From Verrucomicrobiota bacterium (GTDB lineage: Bacteria > Verrucomicrobiota > Verrucomicrobiia > Opitutales > Opitutaceae): a DNA stretch of 64,000 nucleotides. The notes beneath the pieces are model-generated. The model saw only the letters and a program-made list of their open reading frames with translations, was not told the origin of the DNA and ran no database searches. A program made the translations under genes and the position numbers. The stretch spans positions 1-64,000 of the forward strand of contig JAEKKV010000019.1 of assembly GCA_019510185.1 (NCBI GenBank), read 5' to 3'. Positions 1-8,292 of the stretch are shown here, piece by piece. Within the stretch, counting starts at the first letter, position 1; each line of letters starts with the position of its first letter.

Positions 1-1915
1 CCGGCGCCTCCGCCCCCAAATGCAGCCGCCCGGCTAATTCTTCGGTCGGCGCCACCGCCGCCGGCGCCGCCCCCGCCACCGGCTTCTGCTTCGCCCGGAT
101 CTGCGCCATCAATACCAGGATCTTTTCCACGTCTTCGTTGTTGGCGTTGGCCATGCCGGTGCCCACGCGCTCGGCGAGAAAATCCCAGGCTTCGGCCGGC
201 TGGCCGGCGCGGGATTTGGCTTTGGCGATCCAATACATCCAGCCCAGCGCGAGTTTGCTGTCGGGCTGCCGGTCGAGCTGGGTGGAGAAGACGGAGGAGA
301 GACGGGCCCAGTCTTTTTTCTGCTCCAGGAGCTTGCCGGCTTCCTTGAGTGTGTAATCGAGCACCTCGTCGGTGGAGGCCGCACTGGCGGCGCGTAGATA
401 GACTTCGGTGGCGTCGTCGTTGCGATTGAGATTCTTCAGGACATCGGCCTGGAGGGACAACACTTCGGCGAGCAGGCCGTCGTTGGGGAATTTCTTTTCC
501 CACTCGTCGCAGGCGGCGATGGCTTTGGCGTATTCCTGATAGGCGAACTGGCAGACCGCGAGGCGGTAATAGGCGTCAGGCAGATAGGTGCTGGAAGGGC
601 TTTTTTTGATGAAGGCCTTGATGGCCTTCTCCGCCTTGCCGTAGCGATCGGGGTCGTTGTCGTCGAGGAACCAGCTGATGGCGGAGCGATAGCTGGAGTT
701 ATCGGCCCATTCACCGGTGGGGTACTCGCGGACGTAGCGGTCGAAGCTTTCGCGGGCGCCCGACCAATCGCGTTGAATGAAACGGGTGTTCCCCAATTGG
801 AAGATAGCGCGCTCTTTCACCGCGCCCTGGCCATTTTCGATGGCCGAGCCGAAGAAGGTGGCGGCTCCGGCGGCGTCCTGCCGTTGCAGGGCGAGTTGTC
901 CGCCGATGCCGGCAACTTCGCCGGCGAGCGGATGCGAAGGGAACTCGCTCAGAAAACGTTGCGCGAGCACTTGGGCATCGGAGAGACGGTTGGCGGCCTG
1001 GCGGGCGAAGATGAGGCCATGAAGGGCGTAGGCGCGATCGGGGGCGGTCGGAAAGCGCGTGAGGATTTCCTGATAAGCGACGGTGGCCTCCCACGGCTGG
1101 TCGAGCTCCATGTGGCACCGGGCCTGGCGCAGCAGGCGGGGCAGATCGAAGGCGGGGTTTTCCTCGATGCGCTTGAGGGCGTCCTTGGCGTCGGCCAGCC
1201 GGGTGGCGAGCGCGTCGCGATTGGCTGCGACGTTGGAGCCGACGGCGGACGTGCCGCTGGCGGCGACGGCTTGGGCGAAAAGGCGTTCGAGCTCAGCGAT
1301 GCGGCGGCGCTGGCTCTCGAGGACTTGGTCGCGCCGGAGAGCATTTTGAAGAATGGCAAGGGCTTCGGCGGGCTTCTTTTCCTCCATCAACGAATCGGAG
1401 ATTTCCAGCGTGAGGCCGAGGAGGGCGGCGTAGTTGTCGACCCCTTGTGCTCCGCCACGCAGACCTTGGAGGGAGTTGAGGGCGGCGAGGGCCTCGGGCA
1501 TGCGCTTGGCGCCGATGAGCGCCTTCGTGAGACCGGCGCGGGCGTCGTTGATTTGCGAGCCGTTGGGATAGAGCTGCAGGTATTGGCGGAAGGCCGCGAT
1601 GGCGCCGTCGTTGTCGCCTTTGCGGAGTTTGGCCGCGGCAATGGTAAAGTAAATGGGCTCAAGCGCCGGTCCGGCTTTCGCCTGCTGGAGGATCGTATTA
1701 AACGCCTCAATGGCCGAGTCGTAGTTACCCGAGTTGTAGGAATCGGCTCCCTTTTTGAACAACGTGTCCAAGGCAGAGACCGTCGTGGCGGCGGGAGGCG
1801 TCTGGGCAGCCAAGCTGGCACTGATAATTATCCCCACAGCCATCGTCCGCAGTCGGGGAAGAGGGCCTGAAAGGGGGTAAGAAAGAGAGGTACGTGGCAA
1901 AAAAGACTCGGACAT
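1..1915 (-). CDS. Exported tetratricopeptide-repeat protein (3' end outside window)
   Basis: The minus-strand frame is open from an ATG at 1915 to the window edge, so about 638 codons are visible and the C-terminus is missing. The N-terminus has an arginine-containing stretch followed by a hydrophobic run (MAVGIIISASLAAQ, ATG at 1843), which reads as a signal peptide ending near AAQ. The rest is helical and repetitive, with TPR-like units such as GADSYNSGNYDSAIEAFNTI and a later AAFRQYLQLYPNGSQINDAR. That pattern resembles periplasmic TPR proteins of the YbgF/BamD type, which act as scaffolds in envelope assembly. The exact partner cannot be read from sequence. Two starts are possible: 1915 gives a long n-region, 1843 a short one. 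An intrinsic terminator of the upstream clpP gene separates the two genes, so it is probably transcribed on its own. Confidence 0.8.
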   Translation of the reverse strand, partial: MSESFLPRTSLSYPLSGPLPRLRTMAVGIIISASLAAQTPPAATTVSALDTLFKKGADSYNSGNYDSAIEAFNTILQQAKAGPALEPIYFTIAAAKLRKGDNDGAIAAFRQYLQLYPNGSQINDARAGLTKALIGAKRMPEALAALNSLQGLRGGAQGVDNYAALLGLTLEISDSLMEEKKPAEALAILQNALRRDQVLESQRRRIAELERLFAQAVAASGTSAVGSNVAANRDALATRLADAKDALKRIEENPAFDLPRLLRQARCHMELDQPWEATVAYQEILTRFPTAPDRAYALHGLIFARQAANRLSDAQVLAQRFLSEFPSHPLAGEVAGIGGQLALQRQDAAGAATFFGSAIENGQGAVKERAIFQLGNTRFIQRDWSGARESFDRYVREYPTGEWADNSSYRSAISWFLDDNDPDRYGKAEKAIKAFIKKSPSSTYLPDAYYRLAVCQFAYQEYAKAIAACDEWEKKFPNDGLLAEVLSLQADVLKNLNRNDDATEVYLRAASAASTDEVLDYTLKEAGKLLEQKKDWARLSSVFSTQLDRQPDSKLALGWMYWIAKAKSRAGQPAEAWDFLAERVGTGMANANNEDVEKILVLMAQIRAKQKPVAGAAPAAVAPTEELAGRLHLGAEAP

Positions 1916-2058
1916 GGGGGGCAGCAAAGACGTCGCACCGAAGTGCTCGTTGGGAAGAGGTTCTAAAGCTATGCCCAACGTCCGTGGGACTTGGCAAGGG
2001 TTTCCCTTCTCAAATGAAAAAACGAAATCGGGGTTAATAGCCTAATTCACAGGGCACT

Positions 2059-2088
2059 AAAAAGGGCGAACCTGGGAAGGTTCGCCCT
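2059..2088 (-). terminator. Intrinsic terminator downstream of clpP
   Basis: A perfect 10-bp stem pairs AGGGCGAACC (2063-2072) with GGTTCGCCCT (2079-2088) around a 6-nt loop. On the minus strand it is followed by five T residues (2063-2059). It lies about 50 nt past the clpP stop codon. Confidence 0.8.
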
Positions 2089-2135
2089 CAAGCGATTTGC
2101 GAGAGCCGGGCCGGGAAAGCCGGGAGCGGACGAGA

Positions 2136-2789
2136 TCAGATCTTGTCCACGATCTTGTCGGCCAATCCGTAAGCGATGGCCTCCTTGGCGTTGAGGTAAA
2201 AATCGCGGTCGGTGTCGCGGTTGATGGTCTCAATAGGCTGTCCGGATGCCTTGGAAAGAATCTCGTTCAGCTCGGCACGGAGCTTTTCCATTTCCTTGGC
2301 TTGAATGTTGATGTCGGTCGCCGGCCCGACCATGCGGCCGGAGATCAGGGGCTGGTGAATGAGGACGCGCGAGTGCGGATAGAGCAGGCGACGGCCTTTT
2401 TTCGCGCCGGAGAGAAGGATGGACCCCATCGAGGCGGCCATGCCCGTGACGATCACGGTGATGGGCGAGGTGACGAGCTGCATGGTGTCGTAAACCGCCA
2501 TGCCGGCGGTGATGGAGCCGCCGGGAGTGTTGATGTAGAAAAAGATCTCTTTGCCGGGCGCGATGGCTTCCAGGTAGAGCAATCTTTCGGTGATGTCCTT
2601 GGCCGTCTCGTCGGTCACTGCGCCCCAGAGGAAGAGCTTACGTTGCTCGAGGAACTTTTTCTGGATGAGCAGGGCGACGGGGGCGCCGCCTTTTTTGGCG
2701 GCTTCATCGGATTTTTCATCCTCGTCGTCATCATCATCGGCACGGGGAAGGGGAGCGTTCAGGCCGGGCTGGAGATTCTCGAAATGCAT
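2136..2789 (-). CDS. clpP: ATP-dependent Clp protease proteolytic subunit
   Basis: This 217-residue protein is the serine-peptidase subunit (family S14) that assembles into tetradecamers and degrades proteins unfolded by ClpX or ClpA in the cytoplasm. The catalytic triad is visible: Ser120 in GMAASMGS, His145 in RVLIHQP and Asp196 in RDTDRD. The length is normal for the family, but residues 18-30 form a very acidic stretch (six Asp/Glu in a row, then EKSDE) in place of the usual short N-terminus. The start ATG at 2789 gives the full N-terminus. No clpX or clpA is adjacent, so this may be a stand-alone paralogue. A terminator follows immediately. Confidence 0.93.
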   Translation of the reverse strand: MHFENLQPGLNAPLPRADDDDDEDEKSDEAAKKGGAPVALLIQKKFLEQRKLFLWGAVTDETAKDITERLLYLEAIAPGKEIFFYINTPGGSITAGMAVYDTMQLVTSPITVIVTGMAASMGSILLSGAKKGRRLLYPHSRVLIHQPLISGRMVGPATDINIQAKEMEKLRAELNEILSKASGQPIETINRDTDRDFYLNAKEAIAYGLADKIVDKI

Positions 2790-2876
2790 GGTGAACCCAC
2801 GTTGCGACGTGTCTGCCGCTTGGCAAGTGCCGAGGCGAAACGGACGGCAGTCCTTGGTTGAGCGCCTGATTCCTGC

Positions 2877-3212
2877 TCAGGGCTCGAGATGCGCGGCCAA
2901 GGCGGTCCGCAGTCGTTCAATGAGCGCGGGATCATGCGCGGCAGGGTAATCGTCGGGGATGCGAAGGATCACGATGCGCTTGTCGGCCGTTTCCGCCGGG
3001 AAACGGTCACGCAGACGGTCGGCGTGCTTGCGTTCCATGCAGAAGACCACGTCGGCCCAGCCAAGGTGGCAGGCGGTGACTTTGATCCGTGCACCGTTTT
3101 CCGTGCCGGCGGACCGGGCGTCGTAGCGTGGATGATTTTTAAACAAGGCCTCCGCGGTGGGGCTGCGCCACTGGTTGCGCGAGCAAAGAAAGAGGAGTTT
3201 GGTTTTAGGCAC
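2877..3212 (-). CDS. Small protein tyrosine phosphatase (low-molecular-weight type)
   Basis: The encoded protein is about 111 residues if it starts at the GTG at 3212, giving VPKTKLLFLCSRNQWRS. The P-loop C-x5-R-S is intact (Cys10, Arg16). Further conserved features are SPTAEA, the ARSAGT strand, and IPDDYP near the C-terminus, where the family carries its general-acid aspartate. The protein resembles the short predicted tyrosine phosphatases of COG4551. It would dephosphorylate phosphotyrosine in cytoplasmic proteins; the substrate is unknown. The frame is open further upstream to an ATG at 3389, but that extension is arginine/proline-rich with no family similarity, so the short form is preferred. 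The start codon itself is uncertain because no clear ribosome binding site is visible. Confidence 0.75.
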   Translation of the reverse strand: MPKTKLLFLCSRNQWRSPTAEALFKNHPRYDARSAGTENGARIKVTACHLGWADVVFCMERKHADRLRDRFPAETADKRIVILRIPDDYPAAHDPALIERLRTALAAHLEP

Positions 3213-3444
3213 GGTCCAATGACGTTGAGTAGAGGAGAAGGATTTCGATTTGGCTGGCGGCGCACGGCGGAGGCAAGGTCTGCTTCGAGATCCGGGGGCC
3301 GGGCAAAAAGAGGCTTTTATCCCGGTGCTTCTCACCGTATGCATGCGCTTCGGCCTGCGCGAACGCACCCACTGCGTCCTCGTCGGCACCGATCCAGCAC
3401 CCCCGCTGGTCTAAGCGTGTTGCTTTACCTTTAATCACCCTACC

Positions 3445-6090
3445 ATGCATCGCTTTCTCGCATCCCTATTGCTGGCAACACTCGGCGCGCTTCTCACCGT
3501 GCACGCCGCCGAGCCCGTTTCGCGCGAACGCCTCCTCTTCAATGACGGCTGGCGGTTCCAAAAAGACGATCCCGCCGGCACCGGCAATGCGCTCTCCTAC
3601 GAAAAGCTGAAGCCTTGGCTTCTTCCCGTCGCCAACACCTTTGTCGCCACTCCAGCCGCCACCCGTCCCGAGGGCAGGGCTCCCGGTGAAGACAACGCTT
3701 ACGCGCAACCCGCCCCCGCCTTCGACGATTCTGCCTGGCGTTCGCTCACGCTTCCCCACGACTGGGGTGTCGAGGGCCTATTCGATCAGGCGCTCCCCGG
3801 CGAGACCGGAAAGCTTCCCTGGTCCGGTATCGCTTGGTACCGAAAAGCCTTCGATCTTCCCGCTTCCGACAACGGTCGCCGCATCACCTTGGAAATCGAC
3901 GGCGCGATGGCCTACTCCGCCGTCTGGTGCAACGGTCACTTCGTCGGCGGCTGGCCCTATGGCTACGCTTCCTACCAGCTTGACCTCACGCCTTACCTGA
4001 AGCCGGGTGCGCGCAACACCATCGCCATCCGCCTCGACAATCTGAAGGACTCATCCCGCTGGTATCCCGGCGGTGGCATCTATCGTAATGTCTGGCTGAC
4101 CAAGACCGCGTCCATCCACGTTGCCCAATGGGGCACCGCCATCACCACGCCCGAGGTCTCCGCCGACTCCGCGACCGTCGCCATTCAGGCCGACATCGCC
4201 AACCACTCGACCTCCCCGGCCCGCCTGCGCATTGCCACCCAGATTTTCAAAGCCGATGCCGAAGGTCATCCCGCCGGCGCGGCTCTCGTCTCCTCCGCGC
4301 CGGAAACGCTCACCCTTGCTCCCGGCGAGACCAAGCCCGCCTCCACCCGCCTCACCGTGGTGAAGCCCGACCTCTGGGACCTCCAAAAACCCGAGCGCTA
4401 CACCGCCGTTACACTCGTCCAACAAGAGGGCAGACTCATCGACCGCCACGAATCGCCGTTCGGCATTCGCACAATCCAGTTCACTGCCGACAACGGCTTT
4501 CTCCTCAACGGCAAACGCGTTCCCATCCAAGGCGTCTGCCAGCATCACGACCTCGGCGCACTCGGCACCGCGTTCAACACCCGCGCCGCCGAACGCCAGG
4601 TCGAGATTCTCAAGGAGATGGGGGTGAATGCCATTCGCACTTCCCACAACCCTCCCGCCCCCGAGCTGCTCGACCTCTGCGACCGTCTGGGCATCCTCGT
4701 TATGGACGAGTTTGTTGACTGCTGGAAGATCCGCAAAACCTCCAACGGTTACAACCTGCTCTTCGCCGACTGGTCGCAGGCTGACGTGCGCTCCTACGTG
4801 CGTCGCGACCGCAACCACCCCTGCGTCATCCTCTGGAGCATCGGCAACGAAATCCCCGAGCAGAGCAAGCCCGAGGGTCCCGCCATGGGCAAGGAGCTCT
4901 CCCGCATTGTCAAACTCGAGGACGCCACCCGTCCCACCGCCATCGGCGTGAGCGACACCCGCGGCGGCTACAACGGCTTCCAGACCGGCGTCGATGTCTT
5001 CGGCTACAACTACAAGCCGGGTGAATACGGCAAGTTCCGCGCCGCCAACCCCGCCCAGCCGCTCTTTGGCAGCGAGACCGCCTCCACCATCAGCTCGCGC
5101 GGCGAATATCTCTTCCCTGTCAGCAACGACAAACGCGGCGGCAAGATCGGCCACTTCCAGATGAGTTCCTACGACCTCTACGCTCCCAGTTGGGCCACCA
5201 CGCCCGACCGCGAGTTCAAAGGTCAGGACGAATACCCCTTCGTCGCCGGCGAGTTTATCTGGACCGGCTTCGACTACCTCGGCGAACCCACGCCCTACAA
5301 CAGCGACAGCACCAACCTTCTCAATTACCACACCCCCGAGGAAAAGGCCAAAGCCGAGGCCGAACTCAAGGAACTGGGCAAGCTCCGCGTTCCCTCCCGC
5401 AGTTCCTACTTCGGCGCCATCGACCTCGCCGGTTTCAAAAAAGACCGCTTCTACCTCTACCAGTCCCGCTGGCACGCCGACCTGCCCATGGCGCACATCC
5501 TGCCGCATTGGAACTGGCCCGAGCGCGTCGGCGAAATCACGCCCGTCCATGTCTACACCAGCGGCGACGAGGCCGAACTCTTTCTCAACGGCCAATCGCT
5601 CGGCCGAAAAAAGAAGGGGAAATTTGAATACCGCCTGCGCTGGGACGATGTGAAATACACGCCCGGCGAACTCAAGGTCGTCGCGTACAAGGCCGGTAAG
5701 GAGTGGGCTACCGCCTCCGTCAAGACCACCGGTCCCGCCGCGAAGTTGCTCGCCACCGCCGACCGTGCGGCGATCCGGGCGGACGGGCGGGATCTCAGCT
5801 TCGTGACCGTCACGGTGGCCGATGCGCAAGGCCTGTTGGTCCCGGATGCTAAAACCGCGCTCATCTTCACCCTCACCGGCCCCGGAGAACTCGTTGCGAC
5901 CGACAACGGCGATGCCACCGACCACACGGTATTCGCTTCGGCCGAGCGCAAAGCCTTCAACGGACTCGCCCTTGCCATCGTTCGTCTCAAGCCCGGCGCC
6001 ACCGGTCCGGTTACCCTGCGCGTCAGCGCCGAAGGCCTTGCCCCGGTCGAGGTCAAGGTGTTGCCGGCGTCCGCGTCGACCAGCCCCTGA
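3445..6090 (+). CDS. Secreted glycoside hydrolase family 2 beta-galactosidase
   Basis: An 881-residue protein with a Sec signal peptide (MHRFLASLLLATLGALLTVHAAEP). The mature part follows the GH2 order: an N-terminal sugar-binding domain (LFNDGWRFQ, LPHDWGVEG, GGIYRNVWL), an immunoglobulin-like domain, a TIM barrel, and C-terminal beta domains like those of DUF4982-type enzymes. The acid/base is probably Glu469 in WSIGNEIPE; the likely nucleophile is Glu544 in FGSETAS; GEFIWTGFDYLGEPTPY is also characteristic. The likely substrate is a beta-galactoside in plant or algal polysaccharide; beta-glucuronidase or beta-mannosidase activity cannot be excluded. It is monocistronic, flanked by a 232-nt gap and a terminator. 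Confidence 0.9.
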   Translation: MHRFLASLLLATLGALLTVHAAEPVSRERLLFNDGWRFQKDDPAGTGNALSYEKLKPWLLPVANTFVATPAATRPEGRAPGEDNAYAQPAPAFDDSAWRSLTLPHDWGVEGLFDQALPGETGKLPWSGIAWYRKAFDLPASDNGRRITLEIDGAMAYSAVWCNGHFVGGWPYGYASYQLDLTPYLKPGARNTIAIRLDNLKDSSRWYPGGGIYRNVWLTKTASIHVAQWGTAITTPEVSADSATVAIQADIANHSTSPARLRIATQIFKADAEGHPAGAALVSSAPETLTLAPGETKPASTRLTVVKPDLWDLQKPERYTAVTLVQQEGRLIDRHESPFGIRTIQFTADNGFLLNGKRVPIQGVCQHHDLGALGTAFNTRAAERQVEILKEMGVNAIRTSHNPPAPELLDLCDRLGILVMDEFVDCWKIRKTSNGYNLLFADWSQADVRSYVRRDRNHPCVILWSIGNEIPEQSKPEGPAMGKELSRIVKLEDATRPTAIGVSDTRGGYNGFQTGVDVFGYNYKPGEYGKFRAANPAQPLFGSETASTISSRGEYLFPVSNDKRGGKIGHFQMSSYDLYAPSWATTPDREFKGQDEYPFVAGEFIWTGFDYLGEPTPYNSDSTNLLNYHTPEEKAKAEAELKELGKLRVPSRSSYFGAIDLAGFKKDRFYLYQSRWHADLPMAHILPHWNWPERVGEITPVHVYTSGDEAELFLNGQSLGRKKKGKFEYRLRWDDVKYTPGELKVVAYKAGKEWATASVKTTGPAAKLLATADRAAIRADGRDLSFVTVTVADAQGLLVPDAKTALIFTLTGPGELVATDNGDATDHTVFASAERKAFNGLALAIVRLKPGATGPVTLRVSAEGLAPVEVKVLPASASTSP

Positions 6091-6153
6091 GCTTCGCCAG
6101 CCTGGCGCCGGCGTCCGCATTCTCTGCTCTGTCATTCGATCCGTTCGGATACG

Positions 6154-6184
6154 AAAAAGCCCGAACCGGGAGGTTCGGGCTTTT
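6154..6184. terminator. Bidirectional intrinsic terminator between the GH2 gene and sufT
   Basis: AAAAGCCCGAACC (6155-6167) pairs perfectly with GGTTCGGGCTTTT (6172-6184) around a GGGA loop. A-tract and T-tract on the two sides let it end transcription both from the GH2 gene (plus) and from the suf operon (minus). Confidence 0.85.
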
Positions 6185-6204
6185 CCATCGGATCCTACGA
6201 GGAC

Positions 6205-6756
6205 TCAGATCAGGCCGAGCTTCATTTTGCCTTCTTCGGAAATCATCGACTGATTCCAAGCCGGCTCCCAAGTGATGCGGACGTCGGCGGCGGAGACGCC
6301 GGGAACAAGGAGGATCTTGCCTTTCGCATCCTCGGCGATGGCCGGGCCCATGCCGCAGCCGGGGGCCGTGAGGGTCATGGCTACGTTGACCTTGTAGCCG
6401 CCTTCGTTCGTCTCGATTTTTTCGATGTCCATCGAGTAAACGAGGCCGAGGTCGACGATGTTAACCGGGATTTCGGGATCGAAAACTTTCTTGAGTTGCT
6501 CCCACACGGCCTCGGGATCGGGCGCGCCGCCTTCGAGCGTCGCGGCGGCGACGGAGTTGTCCACGATCTGCTCGCCGATGGCGTCACCGTCCTTGCCGTC
6601 GATCCGGTAGAGGCCGCTGTCGCCCTGCACGGTGTAGGTGCCGCCGAGGACCTGGTGAATGAACACCTTGTCGCCGGCGAAGAGCGTGTGTTTGTCGCCG
6701 CTCGGGATCTGCGTGACGACGACGTCGCGGGAAAGAGTGCGTTCTTTGGAGGACAT
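6205..6756 (-). CDS. sufT: SufT-type iron-sulfur cluster assembly protein
   Basis: About 183 residues from the ATG at 6756. The N-terminal third has the SufT-specific segment (VTQIPSGDKHTLFAGDKVFIHQ, GLYRIDGKDGDAIG). The C-terminal part is a MIP18/DUF59 domain with VFDPEIPVNIVDLGLVY and LTAPGCGMGP, whose single cysteine is typical of the family. SufT supports maturation or transfer of iron-sulfur clusters in the cytoplasm. It is the last gene of the suf operon, 79 nt after sufD and followed by a bidirectional terminator. A GTG at 6792 in the same frame would add 12 residues but lies inside a repeat-like spacer, so the ATG is preferred. Confidence 0.88.
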   Translation of the reverse strand: MSSKERTLSRDVVVTQIPSGDKHTLFAGDKVFIHQVLGGTYTVQGDSGLYRIDGKDGDAIGEQIVDNSVAAATLEGGAPDPEAVWEQLKKVFDPEIPVNIVDLGLVYSMDIEKIETNEGGYKVNVAMTLTAPGCGMGPAIAEDAKGKILLVPGVSAADVRITWEPAWNQSMISEEGKMKLGLI

Positions 6757-6771
6757 GGGAGGAGGGCGGAG

Positions 6772-6823
6772 GTCGGAATCGGAATTTGCCACAGAGTTCA
6801 GAGCTCTGTGCTCTCTGTGTCAC
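6772..6823. repeat. Diverged intergenic repeat, copy A (sufD-sufT spacer)
   Basis: The sequence starts GTCGGAATCGGAATTTGCC and continues with CACAGAG and CTCTGTG arms that form an inverted repeat. A related copy lies at 8162-8220 in the sufB-sufD spacer; the first 38 nt are roughly three-quarters identical by eye. Confidence 0.5.
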
Positions 6824-6835
6824 CAGATCGACGCC

Positions 6836-8149
6836 TTATTTTTTGAACTTGGATTTGATGAGTTCGATGAGGGCGGCGTGGAGGTCTTCGTTTTCGAGTT
6901 TGCCGAGGACTTCCTCGAAAAAGCCGAAGACGAGAAGTTCGTGCGCCTTGGTTGGGTCGATGCCGCGGGCCTGCAGGTAGAACTGCTGCTCGGGTTCGAT
7001 GCGGCTGGTGGTGGAGCCGTGGGTGCAGCGCACGTCATTGGCCTCGATCTCCAGGCCGGGGAGGCTGTTGGCCTCGGCGGTGTCGGAGAGCATGAGGTTG
7101 CGGTTGCTCTGGTAGGCGTCGGTCTTCTGGGCGTCGGGTTCGACGATGATCAGGCCGGAGAAGATCGTCTTGGCGGTGTCGAGCAGGACGTTTTTGTAGA
7201 GAAGGTTGGAGGAGGTGTGGGGCGAGGCGTGCGTCTGGAGCGTGCGCTGGTCGAACTCCTGCGTGGCGTTGGCAACGGTGAGGGCGAGCATTTCGGAATG
7301 CGCGCCGGTGCCGAGAAGGCGGCTGTGCGATTCGTGGCGCGCCTGGCGTCCGCCGAGGTGGACGTTGAGCGAGAGGACGCGGGCGTCGCGCTCGGCGACG
7401 ATGGAGTTGGTCTGGAAGGCGAGGGTGTCGCGGGACCAGTTCTGCGCGCCGACATAGGTGAGCTGGGCGCCGGTGCCGGCGTGAAGGTCGTTGACGCCGG
7501 AGACGAGCTGGTGGGCGTCGCGCTCGCCCGAAACAAAGAACTCCACGAGCGTGGCCTTGGCCTGTTCGCCGAGGACGACGATGGTATGCGGGAAGGTGGC
7601 GAGATTGGCGCCGGAGAGGGTGTGCTGGAGCACGAACGGCAGGGCGACTTCCACGCCTTTCGGGACGTAAAGGAACGCGCCGGCGCCGGTGAAGGCGGTG
7701 TTGAGCGCGACGAATTTCTCGCTGCCGAGATTGGCGGGGAGTTTTTGGAAGTAGGTTTTGATCAGCTCGCCGTGGTGATGAAGCGCCTCGTCGAGCGGGC
7801 AGAAGATCACGCCTTGGGCGGCGAGTTCGGCGGGAACGGTGCTGCGGCCGACGGCCTGGCGGTTGGAGAAAATGATCTCGGCCGTGTGGGGGAAGGCGGA
7901 GAGGTGCGGGATGTGGACGGAGGCGTCCTCGGGGAGATTGAAGCCGGCGAGATCGAGGGAGCCGATGCTGCTGAAGCGCCAGGTTTCGTCGGTGCGCGCG
8001 GGCATGGGGAGCGCGTTGAACTGGTTCCAGGCGGCCTTCTTGGTTTCCAACCACCAGGAGGGCAGGTGGCCGCGCTGCGAGAGGTGCTGCGCGAAACGGG
8101 CGGAATCGAGGCCGGTGAAAGGCGAGGCGGAAAGGGCGGGTGCTGACAT
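6836..8149 (-). CDS. sufD: Fe-S cluster assembly protein SufD
   Basis: About 437 residues from the ATG at 8149 (MSAPALSASPFTGLD). It belongs to the SufB/SufD beta-helix family and partners SufB and the ATPase SufC in the SufBC2D scaffold that builds iron-sulfur clusters. Family hallmarks include DETWRFSS near residue 57, the repeated beta-helix strands, the C-terminal CTHGSTTSRIEPEQQFYLQARGI block and a helical end with FGFFEEVLGKL. It is clearly shorter and less conserved than the neighbouring SufB, as expected for SufD. The frame is open to 8212, but those residues fall in a repeat-containing spacer. It is separated from sufB by 143 nt. Confidence 0.93.
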   Translation of the reverse strand: MSAPALSASPFTGLDSARFAQHLSQRGHLPSWWLETKKAAWNQFNALPMPARTDETWRFSSIGSLDLAGFNLPEDASVHIPHLSAFPHTAEIIFSNRQAVGRSTVPAELAAQGVIFCPLDEALHHHGELIKTYFQKLPANLGSEKFVALNTAFTGAGAFLYVPKGVEVALPFVLQHTLSGANLATFPHTIVVLGEQAKATLVEFFVSGERDAHQLVSGVNDLHAGTGAQLTYVGAQNWSRDTLAFQTNSIVAERDARVLSLNVHLGGRQARHESHSRLLGTGAHSEMLALTVANATQEFDQRTLQTHASPHTSSNLLYKNVLLDTAKTIFSGLIIVEPDAQKTDAYQSNRNLMLSDTAEANSLPGLEIEANDVRCTHGSTTSRIEPEQQFYLQARGIDPTKAHELLVFGFFEEVLGKLENEDLHAALIELIKSKFKK

Positions 8150-8161
8150 GGGCTGGTGGAA

Positions 8162-8220
8162 GTCGGAAGCGGATTTGCCGCAGCGTTCACAGGGCTCGGA
8201 CACGGAGGTCACGGAGTCCG
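8162..8220. repeat. Diverged intergenic repeat, copy B (sufB-sufD spacer)
   Basis: GTCGGAAGCGGATTTGCCGC followed by AGCGTTCACAGGG and CACGGAGGTCACGGAGTCC resembles copy A at 6772-6823. About 40 nt further on (8256-8275) the inverse form of the CACGGAGTTCACAGAG motif appears, so the spacer can fold on itself. Confidence 0.45.
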
Positions 8221-8292
8221 GAGTCGGGCAAGGGATGGGCGTGGTTTGATTAATTGTCTCTGTGAACTCCGTGGCGCGGATTGATGGCTGGA

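Noticed and set aside
773..1870. A 365-codon plus-strand frame at the window start
   Set aside because: It is the antisense shadow of the exported TPR gene, whose frame runs uninterrupted to the window edge.
1955..1975. Possible Fur-type half-site (TTCTAAAG) upstream of the TPR gene
   Set aside because: Only one arm is present and no palindrome can be formed.
4051..6135. A 694-codon open frame on the minus strand opposite the GH2 gene
   Set aside because: Antisense to a conserved enzyme, no recognisable motifs, glycine/valine-rich composition.
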